From positions 13,240,242-13,304,241 of the forward strand of contig OX393568.1 of the NCBI GenBank assembly GCA_947652115.1: a stretch of 64,000 nucleotides of DNA, read 5' to 3'. The notes under the pieces are model-generated. The model saw nothing but the letters and a program-made list of their open reading frames with translations, was not told the origin of the DNA and made no database searches. Below, one piece after another: positions 40,658 through 52,119 of the stretch. The translations under genes were made by a program, and so were the position numbers. The stretch comes from Blastomussa wellsi (Eukaryota > Cnidaria > Anthozoa > Scleractinia > Plerogyridae). Each line of letters opens with the position of its first letter. The first letter of the stretch is position 1.

Positions 40658-43600
40658 CTATCCAAAAATGTAACGCCTGAATTTCTGCAACTTGAACTTT
40701 GTTGCTGCCTTAGTCATCAAGTCAGCTGCCATATCTGCTGTGGGACAATATTTGACAACAACCTGACCATTGTTTTGCACTGTTCGAATGAAATGATAAC
40801 GGACGTCAATATGCTTTGATCTCTGCCGATTTACAGGGTTTTTAGATAGAGCGATTGCACCCTGGTTATCTTCAAAAATCACAACGGGTCCACACACCTC
40901 ATCAATGTCTCTCAACAGCTGAGTGAGGTAAAGACCCTCCTGCACAGCAGCCGACAGTGCAATGTACTCTGCCTCGCAAGATGAGAGAGCTACCGTTGGC
41001 TGTTTCCTGGACTTCCAGGAAATAAGAGGACCAGCTTTGTTTAGACTGAAACAGTACCCGCTGGTACTTCGCCTATCATCTGTCGATGATGCCCAGTCAG
41101 CGTCACAATAACCAACCAAAGTAAGGCCATCATCACATTTCCGGTAACATAGCTCATAGTGTAGAGTACCCTTCAAATACCTTAAAACATGTTTCACTGC
41201 AGTCCAGTGTTCCTGAAGTGGGCAGGAAAGAAACTGTGACAACCTACTTACCACCCAACATATGTCTGGTCTAGTACATGTCATAGCATAAACCAAGCTA
41301 CCAACAGCTTCACGATACCTTCTGGGATCACAAGGTGTCTCACCACCAAACTCAAGTTTCTGCTCAGAAGGTGTGGCCCTTGGCTTGCAATCAGACATTT
41401 CAAATCTCTCAAGGACTTTGCTTAAGTATCTTCTCTGGTTCATCTTCACAAAGCCATCACCCTGTTCAAAATCAATACCTAAGAAATATGAAAGTCTACC
41501 CAGGTCCTTCATGCGAAATCTCTCCTGCAGCATTTGTTTAGCCTCAGACATCAGAACCATGTCACTTGCTGCAACAATGATGTCATCGACCCAAACAAGT
41601 ATTATAACCATTTTACTCCCAAACTGTTTAGTATACATACAGTTGTCAACTGGACTCTGAACAAACTGGTTATCCAGTAGGAAAGAATGCAACACATTGT
41701 TCCAATTTCTACCCGATTGCTTCAATCCATACAGGGATTTGTTTAACTTATACACAAGTCTCCCATGGGAACTACTAGGGGCTTCAAAACCTTCAGCTTG
41801 GTCCATATATATCTCACAATCAATGGGTGCATTTAGGTATGCCGTTTTGACATCCATCTGGTGTAGAATCAAATCATGTTGTGCTGCTATTTGCAACAGA
41901 GCACGTACTGATGTGAGATCTGCTGTAGGGGCAAATGTTTCCTGATAATCTACACCCCTCACCTGGCTATAGCCTTTAGCAACATACCTTGCCTTGTAGG
42001 TTTTAGCACCATCAGAACCTTCTTTGATAGTGTACACCCAACGACCCCCCACTGAATTTCTACTCTCTGGTAGAGCAGTTAGAGTAAATGTCTCATTCTC
42101 GATAAGAGAATCCATCTCTTCTCTCATTGCTGCCTTCCAATTTTCTGACTCAGGAGATTCAATTGCTTCTTGGTATGTCTGGGGAAAAGCTGAAACCTTA
42201 TAACAATAATCAACACTGGATAATACCTGGTCACCCTCAGCAATAATCTCATCCAGTTTAGTAACATAGTCATTAAGGTATGCTGGGCGTCTCCTCTCCC
42301 TGGTGGGGTATCTCGCACCCTCAGTCATTGATTGAGGGTTCCCATCAGTTTTGTCTTCAGTCACAAGCTTCTCAGCCTGTTCACCTGAGACTTTCTCTGA
42401 CCTATTAAAATCAGATGCACTACACATATCAGGGTTAGTGTTCTCACCCTGTTCGCCTAAGATTTCCTCAGACTTGTTAACACCAGATGCACTACACATA
42501 TCAGGGTTAGTGTTCTCACCCTGTTCGCCTAAGATTTCCTCAGACTTGTTAACACCAGATGCACTACACATATCAGGGTTAGTGTTGCGCCGTAACAACA
42601 TGAAATCATCTTCATCACCTGACAGACTTCCTGTTTGAGTGTGTTTCTCATTAACACTCTTCGAAGGGAATTTTACCACCCTGTGCTTCATCACCTTACC
42701 AATCTCTGGGAAATACACAAGGTAAGCGGGACTTAGCTTATCGTACCCCAGAAAAATCCCTTTAGTGCACCTAGGGTCTAGCTTCTTTTTCTCCTGCTTG
42801 TAGGCATAACATTCAGATCCAAAAACTCTCATTTTAGACAAGTTAGGTCTACGACCTGTGAGAGCAAAGTATGGTGTTTGCTTTAAGCGGTTGTTATAGC
42901 ACCTATTGCGCGTGTAAGCTGCTGCCATAACAGCATATGGCCAGAACTCTTTAGCCAAACTGGATTGTATGAGCAGGCATCTCCCCATTTCAAATAGGGT
43001 TCTCCAGTGCCGCTCAGCTGTGCCATTCTGGTGTGGGGAATAGGGGGCAGAGGTATCGTGCCTTATGCGATTCCTCCTCAGAAGAGCCTCAAAATCCCCA
43101 GCAATAAACTCACCACCATTGTCAGATCTCATACATTTCACCTTACCATAAGGGGCTGAATCTGCCAAAAATCTCTCTGAAGCAGCCACTGTGTCACTCT
43201 TCTTTCTCAGAAAGTAGACAAAAACAGCACCTGAAAAATCATCTGTAAAGGCCAAACAATATCTAAAACCTTCCTTAGAGGCTGGATCAACAGGTCCAGC
43301 GAGGTCAGTATGAACTAGCTCTAGTGGGGCAGTTGCACGTGCATCAGGCTTTCTATTCCTATTCTGTGTAAGTTTTCCTAGTAAACATACATTACAATCG
43401 CTAGGTTTAAAAGAACTCTTATGGCTAACCTTCATACCATCAACAACATGCTCTAGTTTCATAATGTCATCATAATTACAGTGTCCCAGGATTTGGTGCC
43501 ACTCATTAATAGAGCGTACACAGTTCACAGAATCAGAGTCAGTGAAGTTATCGTAGGTGTTCAGATAATACAATCTGCCATGCTTCTCAATAATGAACTT

Positions 43601-44869
43601 TGTGCCATCCTTGTACATCAGCTCAGCAGAATCTGGTTGGAAAGTCACACTGGCACCCCTCTCTGTAGCAGCTTGGACTGAGAAAATGTCCTGAGGGTAA
43701 GACGGAATGAAGAGAGCATTTCGCAAAGTTGCCTTGACAGGTGTTCCAGACGAATCAACGATAGTAATATCAACATCTCCTCTTTTTAGGGCAACATTAT
43801 TTGCTCGAGTTCCATTTGCTAATTCAATGAAGTGCTTGTCTGGTTTAAATGTGTCATCAAACTTTGTGAACTTAGACAAATCAGTAATAATATGGGCAGT
43901 TGCACCACAATCAACTAATAGTGTGTTTGGCTTACCAGATGCGGGCTTACCAGAGACATTATTCTCATCCTCATAGGCATTAGTCTCAAAAACAAATGAG
44001 TGTTCAATGTCCTGGTCGGTTTTCTCAGATACTTGATTAACCTTGTCACCTTTCTTTCTTTTATGACGACATGCTTGGTCACTGTGCGACCTTGAGCGAC
44101 AAGTATTGCACCATTTTCCTCCTTTGGGCTTGTTGGGACAGAAACGAGCTATATGACCTTGTTGGGAGCAGTTGAAGCAGGTAGGATTTCCTTTTCCTCT
44201 CACTGGTGGTTTTGGCCGTTGGAAATTGTCTTCTGCTTTCAAAATGGAGTCGGTATCATCTGCTGTTCTTGCTTTCTCAGTGTCCTCAAAGCTTCTTAGA
44301 GAGGCTTTGAATTCGCTAAATGTTTGTTGCTTCTCGCTCTGTGTGACAACCACAACAAACGGTTTGTAACTTTGAGGTAATCCTTTAAGTACCATTGCTA
44401 TCAGAAGACTGTCAGTTACAGTTTCTCCCGCATTTTTCAAAGCTGTTGCCGCCGTTTCCGCTCTGATTACATAGTCAGTGACAGACTCATTCGCCGATTT
44501 AACTAAGGATGTTAGTTCGGTGTAAAGCGAAATCACACGTGGTTTCCCAGTCCCAGCGTAATGGGCTCGTAGAATCTGCAGCGCCTTTCTTCCATCGTCA
44601 GTTGCATCTCTCATTACCAGCGCTAGGCTTTTGTCATCTAGGAACTGGATTAGCTCGGCAAACGCCTCCTCGTTTTTGCTAGCATCATTTTCTTCATCCC
44701 AGCTCTCGGACACGAGAACGTCTTTCAACTTTTGCAATCTCATGTATCCAAGGAATTTGATCTCCCACTGTTCGTATTTACGCTCATCCCCATCGAAAAT
44801 TAATCTTCCAAATCTTCCAGGAACATCTCGTCTGGGCCCATAACCTGTTGGAGTCAGTTCTGCTGTCAT
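40658..44869 (-). CDS. Copia gag-pol polyprotein
   Basis: 1,403 codons without a stop. In order: gag ([18 protein letters not shown], residues ~30-200); two knuckles ([28 protein letters not shown], ~232-265); protease with [11 protein letters not shown] (~320); GAG-pre-integrase HxxxH...CxxC ([11 protein letters not shown] ... CNVCLLGK); rve core ([32 protein letters not shown]); three 24-residue repeats (~755-835); RT ([20 protein letters not shown] ... [11 protein letters not shown]); RNase H ([40 protein letters not shown]). All catalytic residues expected for these enzymes appear present. The ATG lies inside the 5' LTR and the frame runs through the primer site. A later start is possible but not needed. 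Confidence 0.96.
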   Translation of the reverse strand: MTAELTPTGYGPRRDVPGRFGRLIFDGDERKYEQWEIKFLGYMRLQKLKDVLVSESWDEENDASKNEEAFAELIQFLDDKSLALVMRDATDDGRKALQILRAHYAGTGKPRVISLYTELTSLVKSANESVTDYVIRAETAATALKNAGETVTDSLLIAMVLKGLPQSYKPFVVVVTQSEKQQTFSEFKASLRSFEDTEKARTADDTDSILKAEDNFQRPKPPVRGKGNPTCFNCSQQGHIARFCPNKPKGGKWCNTCRSRSHSDQACRHKRKKGDKVNQVSEKTDQDIEHSFVFETNAYEDENNVSGKPASGKPNTLLVDCGATAHIITDLSKFTKFDDTFKPDKHFIELANGTRANNVALKRGDVDITIVDSSGTPVKATLRNALFIPSYPQDIFSVQAATERGASVTFQPDSAELMYKDGTKFIIEKHGRLYYLNTYDNFTDSDSVNCVRSINEWHQILGHCNYDDIMKLEHVVDGMKVSHKSSFKPSDCNVCLLGKLTQNRNRKPDARATAPLELVHTDLAGPVDPASKEGFRYCLAFTDDFSGAVFVYFLRKKSDTVAASERFLADSAPYGKVKCMRSDNGGEFIAGDFEALLRRNRIRHDTSAPYSPHQNGTAERHWRTLFEMGRCLLIQSSLAKEFWPYAVMAAAYTRNRCYNNRLKQTPYFALTGRRPNLSKMRVFGSECYAYKQEKKKLDPRCTKGIFLGYDKLSPAYLVYFPEIGKVMKHRVVKFPSKSVNEKHTQTGSLSGDEDDFMLLRRNTNPDMCSASGVNKSEEILGEQGENTNPDMCSASGVNKSEEILGEQGENTNPDMCSASDFNRSEKVSGEQAEKLVTEDKTDGNPQSMTEGARYPTRERRRPAYLNDYVTKLDEIIAEGDQVLSSVDYCYKVSAFPQTYQEAIESPESENWKAAMREEMDSLIENETFTLTALPESRNSVGGRWVYTIKEGSDGAKTYKARYVAKGYSQVRGVDYQETFAPTADLTSVRALLQIAAQHDLILHQMDVKTAYLNAPIDCEIYMDQAEGFEAPSSSHGRLVYKLNKSLYGLKQSGRNWNNVLHSFLLDNQFVQSPVDNCMYTKQFGSKMVIILVWVDDIIVAASDMVLMSEAKQMLQERFRMKDLGRLSYFLGIDFEQGDGFVKMNQRRYLSKVLERFEMSDCKPRATPSEQKLEFGGETPCDPRRYREAVGSLVYAMTCTRPDICWVVSRLSQFLSCPLQEHWTAVKHVLRYLKGTLHYELCYRKCDDGLTLVGYCDADWASSTDDRRSTSGYCFSLNKAGPLISWKSRKQPTVALSSCEAEYIALSAAVQEGLYLTQLLRDIDEVCGPVVIFEDNQGAIALSKNPVNRQRSKHIDVRYHFIRTVQNNGQVVVKYCPTADMAADLMTKAATKFKLQKFRRYIFG
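42362..42577 (-). repeat. Three 72-bp tandem repeats inside Copia pol
   Basis: They encode [24 protein letters not shown] units, two identical and one diverged, between integrase and RT, a region usually variable in Copia elements. Confidence 0.92.
44829..44845 (-). promoter_or_regulatory. Primer binding site, initiator tRNA-Met half-molecule type
   Basis: The plus strand reads ctgggcccataacc directly against the LTR, the anticodon-arm sequence of initiator tRNA-Met ending at nucleotide 39. Drosophila copia is known to be primed by a 39-nt 5' fragment of this tRNA. Here the site is also translated as part of gag. Confidence 0.8.
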
Positions 44870-45006
44870 GATGGGGTGAGATTTTAAGGATTACACGAAC
44901 ACATTCAGAGCACATGAGTCAGTTACGTTAGACCCGAAGGAAGAAGATCCGGGAACCTTTATTACAATCACTTTGTACTACATATATGAGGTCACATTCT
45001 GTAACA
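44846..45006 (-). repeat. 5' LTR of Copia (element orientation)
   Basis: 161 bp, identical by eye to the other LTR. Contains the gag-pol start codon at 44869. Confidence 0.94.
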
Positions 45007-45011
45007 CCTGC

Positions 45012-45236
45012 TTGATTGAACGTTGGATCTCGCAGGAGATCTAATCAGCCAAACTTGAAAAATTAATGTCGCAATACGTATTTCGAAACTTATAGGAGTG
45101 GTGAAACATCTCTTAATGTTTTAACGTACAATAAAAGTGATTTTTACATAGAAAAAAGACTACTAAGAAAAGTTTAACCCTGACAATAATGTATTAGAAC
45201 TGTTATATATGAAAGGCACATTTTGAACATATTCAA
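45012..45236 (+). repeat. 258-bp repeat, copy A, right part
   Basis: Matches 49818-50042 with about a dozen differences. Its right edge is joined directly to the duplicated Gypsy-1 3' segment. Confidence 0.88.
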
Positions 45237-45779
45237 GTGACTGAACTCTTAAGACTGTTTGTCATGTATTAGTTGTTTACATTTCATTTAATCGTTCTAA
45301 AGACTTTGAACTGAAAGAGCTAAGATTAGTTCATTTAAAGTTTATGGAAATCTTTATTAAGTTGTAGAGGGATGTAGCATATGTCCATATTTGCTATTTC
45401 CTTATTTGGAAATGAACATGTGCTTGTAGAAGGGAAGCCATCTTGAATGTAGGATTAAAGTCGTTGTGTTGTTAAAAACGTGTCTCTGATTGATCCGCAT
45501 ACGCTACATTAGGGACGAAAATTTCGCCGTAGCAGAAAAAATCTTGATTTTTCAAGAACAGGGTTCGCAAAGGATTGCCGAAAAGTACGCAAAGGATTGC
45601 TAAAACTTCACTGGGGGTCGAATAGACACTCGAAGGATTCTGGGAGCGGAATCTCTAAGGATTCTGGGAGCGAAGACGAGGTTCTGGAGTGGAAAGGTAA
45701 GAGCTGTTTTTAAGTTTATTTATTTCACATCGAAGTCCATCCGATCTCGAATTAAAATTGCGGAAAATCGTATTGCTCG
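45236..45779 (+). repeat. Segment duplicated from 37644-38187 (copy 2, with LTR)
   Basis: Contains a Gypsy-1 LTR (about 45372-45507), the TSD ttagg and downstream flank. The flank shows that host DNA, not just the element, was copied. Confidence 0.92.
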
Positions 45780-45780
45780 T

Positions 45781-46100
45781 TTATTCTTTTCTGAAAGCTA
45801 AGGCAATGCGTCTGTGGCCAGAGGCATCCCATTTCTTTAAAACAGAACTGCTGTCAATTTCCGTTGGTTTATGGATGTACACTAAAGCAAGCCCGTTCAG
45901 CCTCGCATTAGCCATGCTTGTTCGGGACCAGGTTTTAAGCCTTCTCAGTGAGCTGAAGGAACGCTCGCATGAGCAGGAGGCAACTGGAAGGGTCAACATG
46001 AAGCTGTAAAATGGTCGATATGTTTGGATAGAATTCTTCATTATTGCAATGGCTCACTGCTTGTTTCAAGCTTCTTGTTACATTCAACATTCGACTTTGG
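45781..46100 (-). pseudogene. hAT transposase C-terminal fragment
   Basis: The minus strand reads LTLPVASCSCERSFSSLRRL followed by KTWSRTSMANARLNGLALVY and an IHKPTEID tail. This is the hAT C-terminal dimerisation region with its conserved 'P.s.a.cERsFS.l...K' block. A preceding piece in another frame (FYPNISTILQL) extends it to about 46,100. The catalytic part is absent. Confidence 0.8.
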
Positions 46101-47083
46101 TTATTTGGTTGCTTCTTGCAACACACCTCATCAAAATCAAGACGAGGCAATTGCCTCGTCTTGCCTCATGCTAGCATCGGCCCTGAGAAAGAGCGCCAAT
46201 GGTTCAAATCATTACTTTGACCTATATTTGCAAATCTCAGAACACAAGAACCAGATGATAAGGGTTATGACCACTGGAATGGATGATACTATCAAAAACC
46301 AATTGTTGCGAGACAAGCAACAGGCAGAAAAGCCCATCACTATTACCAATCTCCGTGTGGCATCTAGTGGCATGTACCAACTGCTGCTCTCCCAGTCACA
46401 AGTATAGCTGATGTCATCAGAAGCCAAAAAAAGGTGATACGACAACAGTATCTGGAACTGTGAAATGGAATGGGGACTCAAAAACCCCAAGCAACTCAAA
46501 CCTCACAGTAAGGGATAGAAAGTTGATGGACTCTTCCGGTGTAATTGACATTTCAATATGAGAAGACCTCATACTGCAGATCAAAGAAGAAGAATTCTTT
46601 CAAATAACCAACGCAAGGTAAAGCATTTCTATGGCAAAAAACTGAGCACTTCACGTGAAACAGAAATAGAACCTGCTGAACAACAAGACATAACTGATGC
46701 TACCTTAAAAACGGCTGTCTTAAAACCACACATTTGTTGTCCAGAAATACAAAATGTTGTCATTGTTGTGCATGCAATATGCAACACCAAAGCCTGCAAG
46801 ACCAGCCGGGGTGACAAGAAATACAGAATCAAAAAACATGGTGCACTTCATGCAATAGACCAATTCCGATATATTAATATTCTAACATGTCGCCGACAAA
46901 CAAAGTTTTTGATATTATTGGCACGTTCATGTTCAAATTTTATTCACAACGTTAATGTTCAAGTTTCATGTTCAGATGTTATTCATAGTGTTCATGTTGA
47001 AGTTTCAATGAATTTTTTCTTAGTATTCACGACGTTAATGTTTAAGTTTCTAGTCAAATGTTATTCATAGGACTTTTTATTAT
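46101..47083. other. Unassigned DNA with a few coding-like stretches
   Basis: Plus-strand frames at 46,150-46,407 (ASALRKSANGSNHYF, MTTGMDDTIKNQL) and 46,558-46,750 look protein-like, but I cannot name them. Probably the remains of another DNA transposon. The run tcatgttc-type repeats at 46,930-47,010 is low complexity. Confidence 0.35.
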
Positions 47084-47238
47084 TGTAATATATTTGAGTA
47101 ACCGGAAGTTGTGTTAAGCTATTGCATCATCATTCATGTACCCAAGATGCTTAGCGAATAAACAGTGTTGTTGTATTCGCAATTGAAGCGGTCTTGTTTT
47201 CTAGTGTGAAGCTGGATCTTTGCTAATATGTTACATTG

Positions 47239-47256
47239 TGGCGACGAGGATGGGAT
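47239..47256 (+). promoter_or_regulatory. Primer binding site, tRNA-Ser(GCT)-type (18 nt)
   Basis: TGGCGACGAGGATGGGAT, 3 bp after the LTR, is complementary to the 3' 18 nt of animal tRNA-Ser(GCT). Confidence 0.8.
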
Positions 47257-47378
47257 GCTCTACATGCACTAGGACGCATGAGAAATCCTGTGAAGTCTTG
47301 ACTTTCTCTGTGTGAGAAAATAGCGTGTTTTCGGCCGAGGTCGATCGATGAAAGTTTGAGCACGTGCTTTCTATTAAA

Positions 47379-48176
47379 ATGGCGGCAACTGGACTTTTTG
47401 GTCGTGTCGGTGAGTTCAGCCCTGAGCGAGAGATTTTTCGCTCCTACATGGAAAGAATGGATATGTTTTTCATGGCAAACAATATTGTGGAAGAACAAGG
47501 CGAGGGTAACGAAGAAGCCAATCTCGCAGTACAAAAGAGAAAACGTGCCATTTTCCTGACTGAAATTGGACCAGAAGCATATTCCACTCTCAGCAATCTG
47601 TTGGCGCCAGCAAAACCAAGAGACACTCCTCTTGCCGGTATTGTGGAAGCACTGGAGAAACATTATAACCCGGTGCCATTAGAGATAGCGGAGAGTTTTC
47701 ATTTTGGAACTCGCCACCAGAAACGCGATGAATCCATTGACGACTTCATTGTGGCATTAAAGAAGCTATCTATTCATTGTAACTATGGCGAGTTTCTCAA
47801 CCGCGCTCTGAGAGATCGTTTTGTATGTGGACTTAACAATCCTAAAATACAGAACAAGCTGTTGAACATCGAGGATCTGACCTTTGAGAAGGCGTGCCGG
47901 ATAGCTAAGTCAATGGAGATGGCAGAGAAGAACACTCTAGAATTTCGTCCTATCAGTTCAAGTGATGACAACCAAGACAGCCAAGGCATAGTAAATAAAC
48001 TGGAAACGGTGAACACTAATTCATCCTCGTGTTACCGGTGTGGTGGTAAGCATGCTGCACCAAAGTGTAAATTTAAGTCAGCTAAATGCTATAAATGTAG
48101 TAAAGTGGGTCATCTTGCATCAGTTTGTCGCAGTAAAGTTGTCGAGCCTAGTGTGAAATCTAGGACCAGGAGGTGA
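47379..48176 (+). pseudogene. Gypsy-3 gag
   Basis: Starts MAATGLFGRVGEFSPEREIF, the same opening style as Gypsy-2 gag. It has a helical capsid-like domain (LSNLLAPAKPRDTP, FVCGLNNPKIQNKLL) and two knuckles (CYRCGGKHAAPKC, CYKCSKVGHLASVC) at residues ~218-255. The frame ends at 48,176, 17 bp before the protease frame begins, in a different register, so a small indel separates them. Confidence 0.88.
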
Positions 48177-48192
48177 AAGTAATGTTCATAAT

Positions 48193-49263
48193 GTGTTAGA
48201 ATCAAGGAAAGCATGTGACGATGATGAGTTAGGTATTTATTCATTGTATTCAGTTGGTACAGGTAATCCTACCAACAAAAGTTATGACATAGAAGTGTCC
48301 ATAAATGGTTCACCAGTCACAATGGAAGTAGATACCGCTGCTGATTACTCAATAATGAGTAAGAGCACATATACTCAGAAATTCAGTAATTTCCCACTTC
48401 ATCCATCAAATGTTGAATTGACAACCTATACTGGTGAAACCCTCACAGTGTGTGGTGAAATGCAGTGTAATATTATGTACAAGGGCAATAAGTATACCCT
48501 GCCAATTATTGTAGCTAATTATGAGAATAAGCCTACTTTACTGGGTAGAAATTGGCTTAACCATATAAAGCTTGCATGGGGTGAAATATTTAGTCTGACA
48601 AGATCTGGATTGGAAGATGCCCAAAGTCAACTTGATGATTTACTCACTAAACACAGTGAGCTGTTTGAAGATAGTTATGAGGGTATGAAAGGGTTGGAAG
48701 CACATATTACCATGAAAGATGGTGCAAGACCCGTATTTGTTAAACCACGTAGGGTTCCGTATGCATTGAAAGATAAAGTTGAAATGGAGTTGGATAAACT
48801 GGAGAAAAATGGGGTAATAGTTAAAACTGAAAGATCAGAATGGACAAGTCCAATAGTGGTTGTACCAAAAGCTGACAAATCAGTTAGAATTTGTGGGGAC
48901 TATAAAGTAACCATCAACTCAGCTGTCGAGGATGAACAATATCCCCTTCCCACCCAACAGGACTTGTATGCTGCTCTCTCGGGGTCAAAACTTTTTAGCA
49001 AACTTGACTTGTCCCATGCATATGCTCAGCTGAGTGTTGATGAAGCAAGTCGCGGGTACCTGACAATTAGCACACACAAGGGACTCTACTCCTACACCAA
49101 ACTACCATATGGGGTTAAATCAGCACCTAAGATATTCCAGGCTAAAATGGACATGATTTTGCAAGGGGTTCCAAACTGTGTGTGCAAGCAGGATGATATT
49201 CTTATTGGTGGTGCCAGTTGGCAGGAGAATATCAGAAAGTCCATAAATATAACATACATTTGA
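48193..49263 (+). pseudogene. Gypsy-3 protease and RT
   Basis: Protease motif EVDTAADYSIMS is an altered form of D-T/S-G, so the protease active site may be dead. RT follows with VVVPKADKSVRICGDYKVTI, FSKLDLSHAYAQL and the catalytic segment KQDDILIGG, where the usual Y.DD residue pair is kept as QDD. The frame fails at about 49,230 and the following frame overlaps. Confidence 0.86.
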
Positions 49264-49784
49264 AGATGGTAAAGTGTGAATTTCTGAAGAGGGAGGTTGT
49301 CTACCTGGGTCTGAAAATAGATGCAGAAGGCCTGCATCCAGTGGATGAGAAAGTGGAAGCGGTCAAAAGAGCACCAGTACCCAAAAATGTTAAAGAGTTG
49401 AGATCCTTCTTGGGCATGGTCCAATACTACCACCCATTCCTACCAGAATTAGCAACTACACTAGCACCATTACATGAGCTCCTCAAAAAGGGTGTCGATT
49501 GGACATGGACAAAAGAGTGTCAGCAAGCATATGAGGCTTGTAAACAAAATCTCACCAGTGATACACTTTTGGTGCACTATGATGGGAACCGTGAACTAAG
49601 GCTTGCCTGTGATGCATCCAGCTATGGACTTGGGGCAGTTATCAGTCACGTGATGGACAATGGCCAGGAAAGGCCAATTGCCTATGCCTCACGGACACTG
49701 AGTTCGAGTGAAAGGAACTATGCGCAAATTGAGCGTGAAGCATTAGCAATTGTCTTTGGCGTTAAAAAGTTTCACCAGTTTTTA
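49218..49784 (+). pseudogene. Gypsy-3 RT connection and RNase H start
   Basis: Continues RT with KMVKCEFLKREVVYLGLKID, ELRSFLGMVQYYHPFLPELA and the RNase H acidic motif LACDASSYGLGAVISH, stopping after FGVKKFHQFL at the junction with the 258-bp repeat. Confidence 0.86.
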
Positions 49785-50042
49785 AATAGACTGCAAAAAC
49801 CGTGTACGAAGATCCTGCTTGATTGAACGTTTGATCTCGCAGGAGATCTAATCAGCCAAACTTGAAAGATTAGTGTCGCAATACGTATTTGGAAAGTTAT
49901 AGGAGTGGTGAGACATCTCTTAAAGTTTTAACATAGAATAAAAGTGATTTTTACATAGAAAAAAGACTACTAAGAAAAGTTTAACCCTGGCAATAATGTA
50001 TTAGAACTGTTATATATGTAAGGCACATTTTGAACATATTCA
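49785..50042 (+). repeat. 258-bp repeat, copy B
   Basis: Same unit as 40333-40366 plus 45012-45236, from aaatagactgcaaaaacc to acatattcaa. Function and class unknown. Confidence 0.85.
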
Positions 50043-50071
50043 AATGATAACTGGAGCCATATAGGCAATGA

Positions 50072-50118
<47 letters not shown>
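50072..50118 (+). repeat. (ATT)n microsatellite
   Basis: About 15 perfect units. Confidence 0.95.
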
Positions 50119-50228
50119 GAATTCATTTGACATTCTCTACTACTGGCATTTCCAGGATTTTTTAAGTTACAGTCATGTCTACAATGAAGTAAAAGAACCT
50201 GAATACCAAATACAGGCGTAATGTTTAC

Positions 50229-50366
50229 CTCAGTGACCATGGACAGCCCAATTAAAAACCAGAAAACAGAGCAAAGGGCAATGAAGATCTCCTTGCGGTA
50301 ACCACGCCTCAGATGGTGTGGAAACAGGTCAACAATGGCTGTTACAAAACCCTCCACTCCAACAAA
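50229..50366 (-). CDS. SLC6 transporter exon, TM8-TM9 region
   Basis: This 138-bp minus-strand exon has acceptor tatag and donor gtaaac. It reads FVGVEGFVTAIVDLFPHHLR then RGYRKEIFIALCSVFWFLIG and LSMVTE. 'F..VE....A..D.FP...R.gyR.E' followed by a hydrophobic helix is the classic TM8-TM9 segment of SLC6 transporters. The VTE end joins in phase 0 to GGMYVFQLF of exon 24382-24484, about 25.7 kb away. Upstream exons (TM1-TM7) are not in the searched sequence and probably lie right of 64,000. Confidence 0.92.
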
Positions 50367-51895
50367 CTATAAAAAGAAACAATGACATGTTACGTTCAAA
50401 TAACAGCACACTATAATGTTTAAACTTAATTTTACCCATTGTTGTGAAGTTTCAATTTGATTTTAATATCATATTATTCATGAGATAATATTGCACAAAT
50501 CAGAAAGAGAATGACAGGTAATGTGTCTGAAAGCTGGAGTGATCACTGTTTGTGAGAGGAGAACAGTATGTACCGGTACATAGCACCCTAGTGAAGAGAT
50601 CAACTGATATCAGTACAGGTAATGCTGGATCAGTATTGCCAAACAGTTTGATCTAGGCTGCTGTTGCTCTCAATTGTTTGTCCTGCAACCAGACTTTGTT
50701 TCTCTGTTCCTTACAGAGAACACTCCTAATATTCTATAGTTTTTTTCCTATTGTCGCCCATTAGTTTCTTTTTCTTGTAGGAGGGTCCTGAAGGGGGGTA
50801 CCAATCCCATTTCGCAGCCCAATATTTTTCCAAATCCCACTTCCCAGTGTTCAAATCCCATTCCCACTAGCAAAATTCAAAAATCCCAGTATTTTACATT
50901 GTATCGCTTCAAAATTACGCCTTTAACATACCGCACAACAAAGATGCAAAAATCCACGTGGATTTGTGAAGACGTACTGAAACGTCACAAATAATGTTGG
51001 ACGAGATTTTTGTCATATCCAGCTTCGGATCTTGATTATTCTGGATACCACACAACACATGATCTAATAACTGTTTTATCACAGATTACTGTTGTCACGA
51101 AATAACGAGATTCGCGCTTCCACATAAAATATGTTAACACTTATGCTAATTCCTTTTTGCCCTCTGGCTCCTTAATGTTTTCTCCCTCAAAGTATTTGTG
51201 GAACAAATTGACGACATTATTGAAGCGAATAAGAAGACAGATAGTTACTGAAATGTATAATAAATATGAACTAGAGTGTATTCTCTTGATCCGACATGTA
51301 AGTGTTCTTATTCTTTCAAGCCTGGACGGACGGATCATGCTCAATGTTGTTTCAGGAGGGCTTTCTATCTCTTCCTCAGAGTCACTGTCACCTCGCGCTA
51401 GAGGTCGTGGGATTCTGGCATCAGAACAATGCTTCCGCTTTTTTTGGCTTTACACACAATTTTAATACACACACCACTATACACAAATATCACACAAGTC
51501 GAGGCTGCTGATTCGGGGAAAATAAAACGTACTGGCTCATTCATTCATTCAGCTTTTCTGTTTTTTGCCGTCTGTTTGCCATTTTTTCGAAAGGTTCTTC
51601 GTTTGTTGGACCGATTTTTGTCTTATCTTCCTGTTTTCACCTCCTGTGCAATACCTCAACTTTGGTCCTCAATGATTGCCTCGGCATCACAGCCTTTGGC
51701 TTCTTTTGGGTCTGTGCCTGTGAGTGCGTCGAGTACTTCTACTTCTCCACCAATGGCTTCTTCACATGCCTTCGCTTCAACAGGTTTGCCATCATCTCTT
51801 GTTGCTCTAAGTTTTGTTCCCGTGATTTCCTGTGCTAGTTTGCTGTTCGTAGCACCTTGCTCGGGCAAGTTTATAGCCTTCCAGCTTCGTTTAAT
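50367..51895. other. Unassigned DNA, probably SLC6 intron
   Basis: Contains a cluster of aatccca/tttccca motifs at 50,805-50,895. No ORF here shows a recognisable domain. Confidence 0.45.
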
Positions 51896-51899
51896 TTGT

Positions 51900-52115
51900 C
51901 TTTGCCTTGCACCCAATTGTAAGTCATGTTACGGCCAGATGGGGATGTTAAAGAACCCACACAAAAAGAGTAGGGCATGGAGTTCCCGGTTTGGTGGTCT
52001 GGTCTGTAGTGATGTGAAGATTGGGATGGGAAATCAAAATGCTCGGCATATTAGCATGCTATTGCTAAAGGTCTATTAAACAAGGTATGAATAAATGAAT
52101 GAATGTTGCGGTTCC
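51900..52115 (+). repeat. SINE/LINE 3'-tail-like repeat ending in (AATG)n
   Basis: The motif GGGGATGTTAAAGAACCCACA and gagtagggcatggagttcccg are of a type widespread in invertebrate SINE/LINE tails. The copy ends in tgaataaatgaatgaatg. Family assignment is an inference. Confidence 0.5.
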
Positions 52116-52119
52116 TTCG

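Larger units (their letters stand above)
40367..45006 (-). mobile_element. Ty1/Copia LTR retrotransposon, intact
   Basis: A 4,640-bp element with 161-bp LTRs (40367-40527 and 44846-45006; TGTTGGAG...TGTAACA on the plus strand) that are identical by eye, and the 5-bp TSD cctgc (40362-40366 and 45007-45011). It carries one uninterrupted 1,403-codon gag-pol frame on the minus strand with the integrase-before-RT order that defines Copia. It looks like a recent and possibly active insertion. Confidence 0.96.
47084..49784 (+). mobile_element. Ty3/gypsy element (Gypsy-3), 3'-truncated
   Basis: A probable 5' LTR (47084-47235, TGTAA...TTACA), tRNA-Ser primer site, gag, protease, RT and the start of RNase H. 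It ends abruptly at 49,784, inside RNase H, where the 258-bp repeat begins. Integrase and 3' LTR are missing. Coding parts are broken by frame changes near 48,176 and 49,230. Confidence 0.87.

Noticed and set aside
46558..47070. 170-codon ORF as a gene
   Set aside because: The C-terminal half is low-complexity repeat translation, and no domain is recognisable in the rest.
51429..52079. 216-codon Ser/Ala-rich ORF
   Set aside because: Its end runs through a repeat tail and its composition matches the reverse complement of a charged ORF. No support on either strand.
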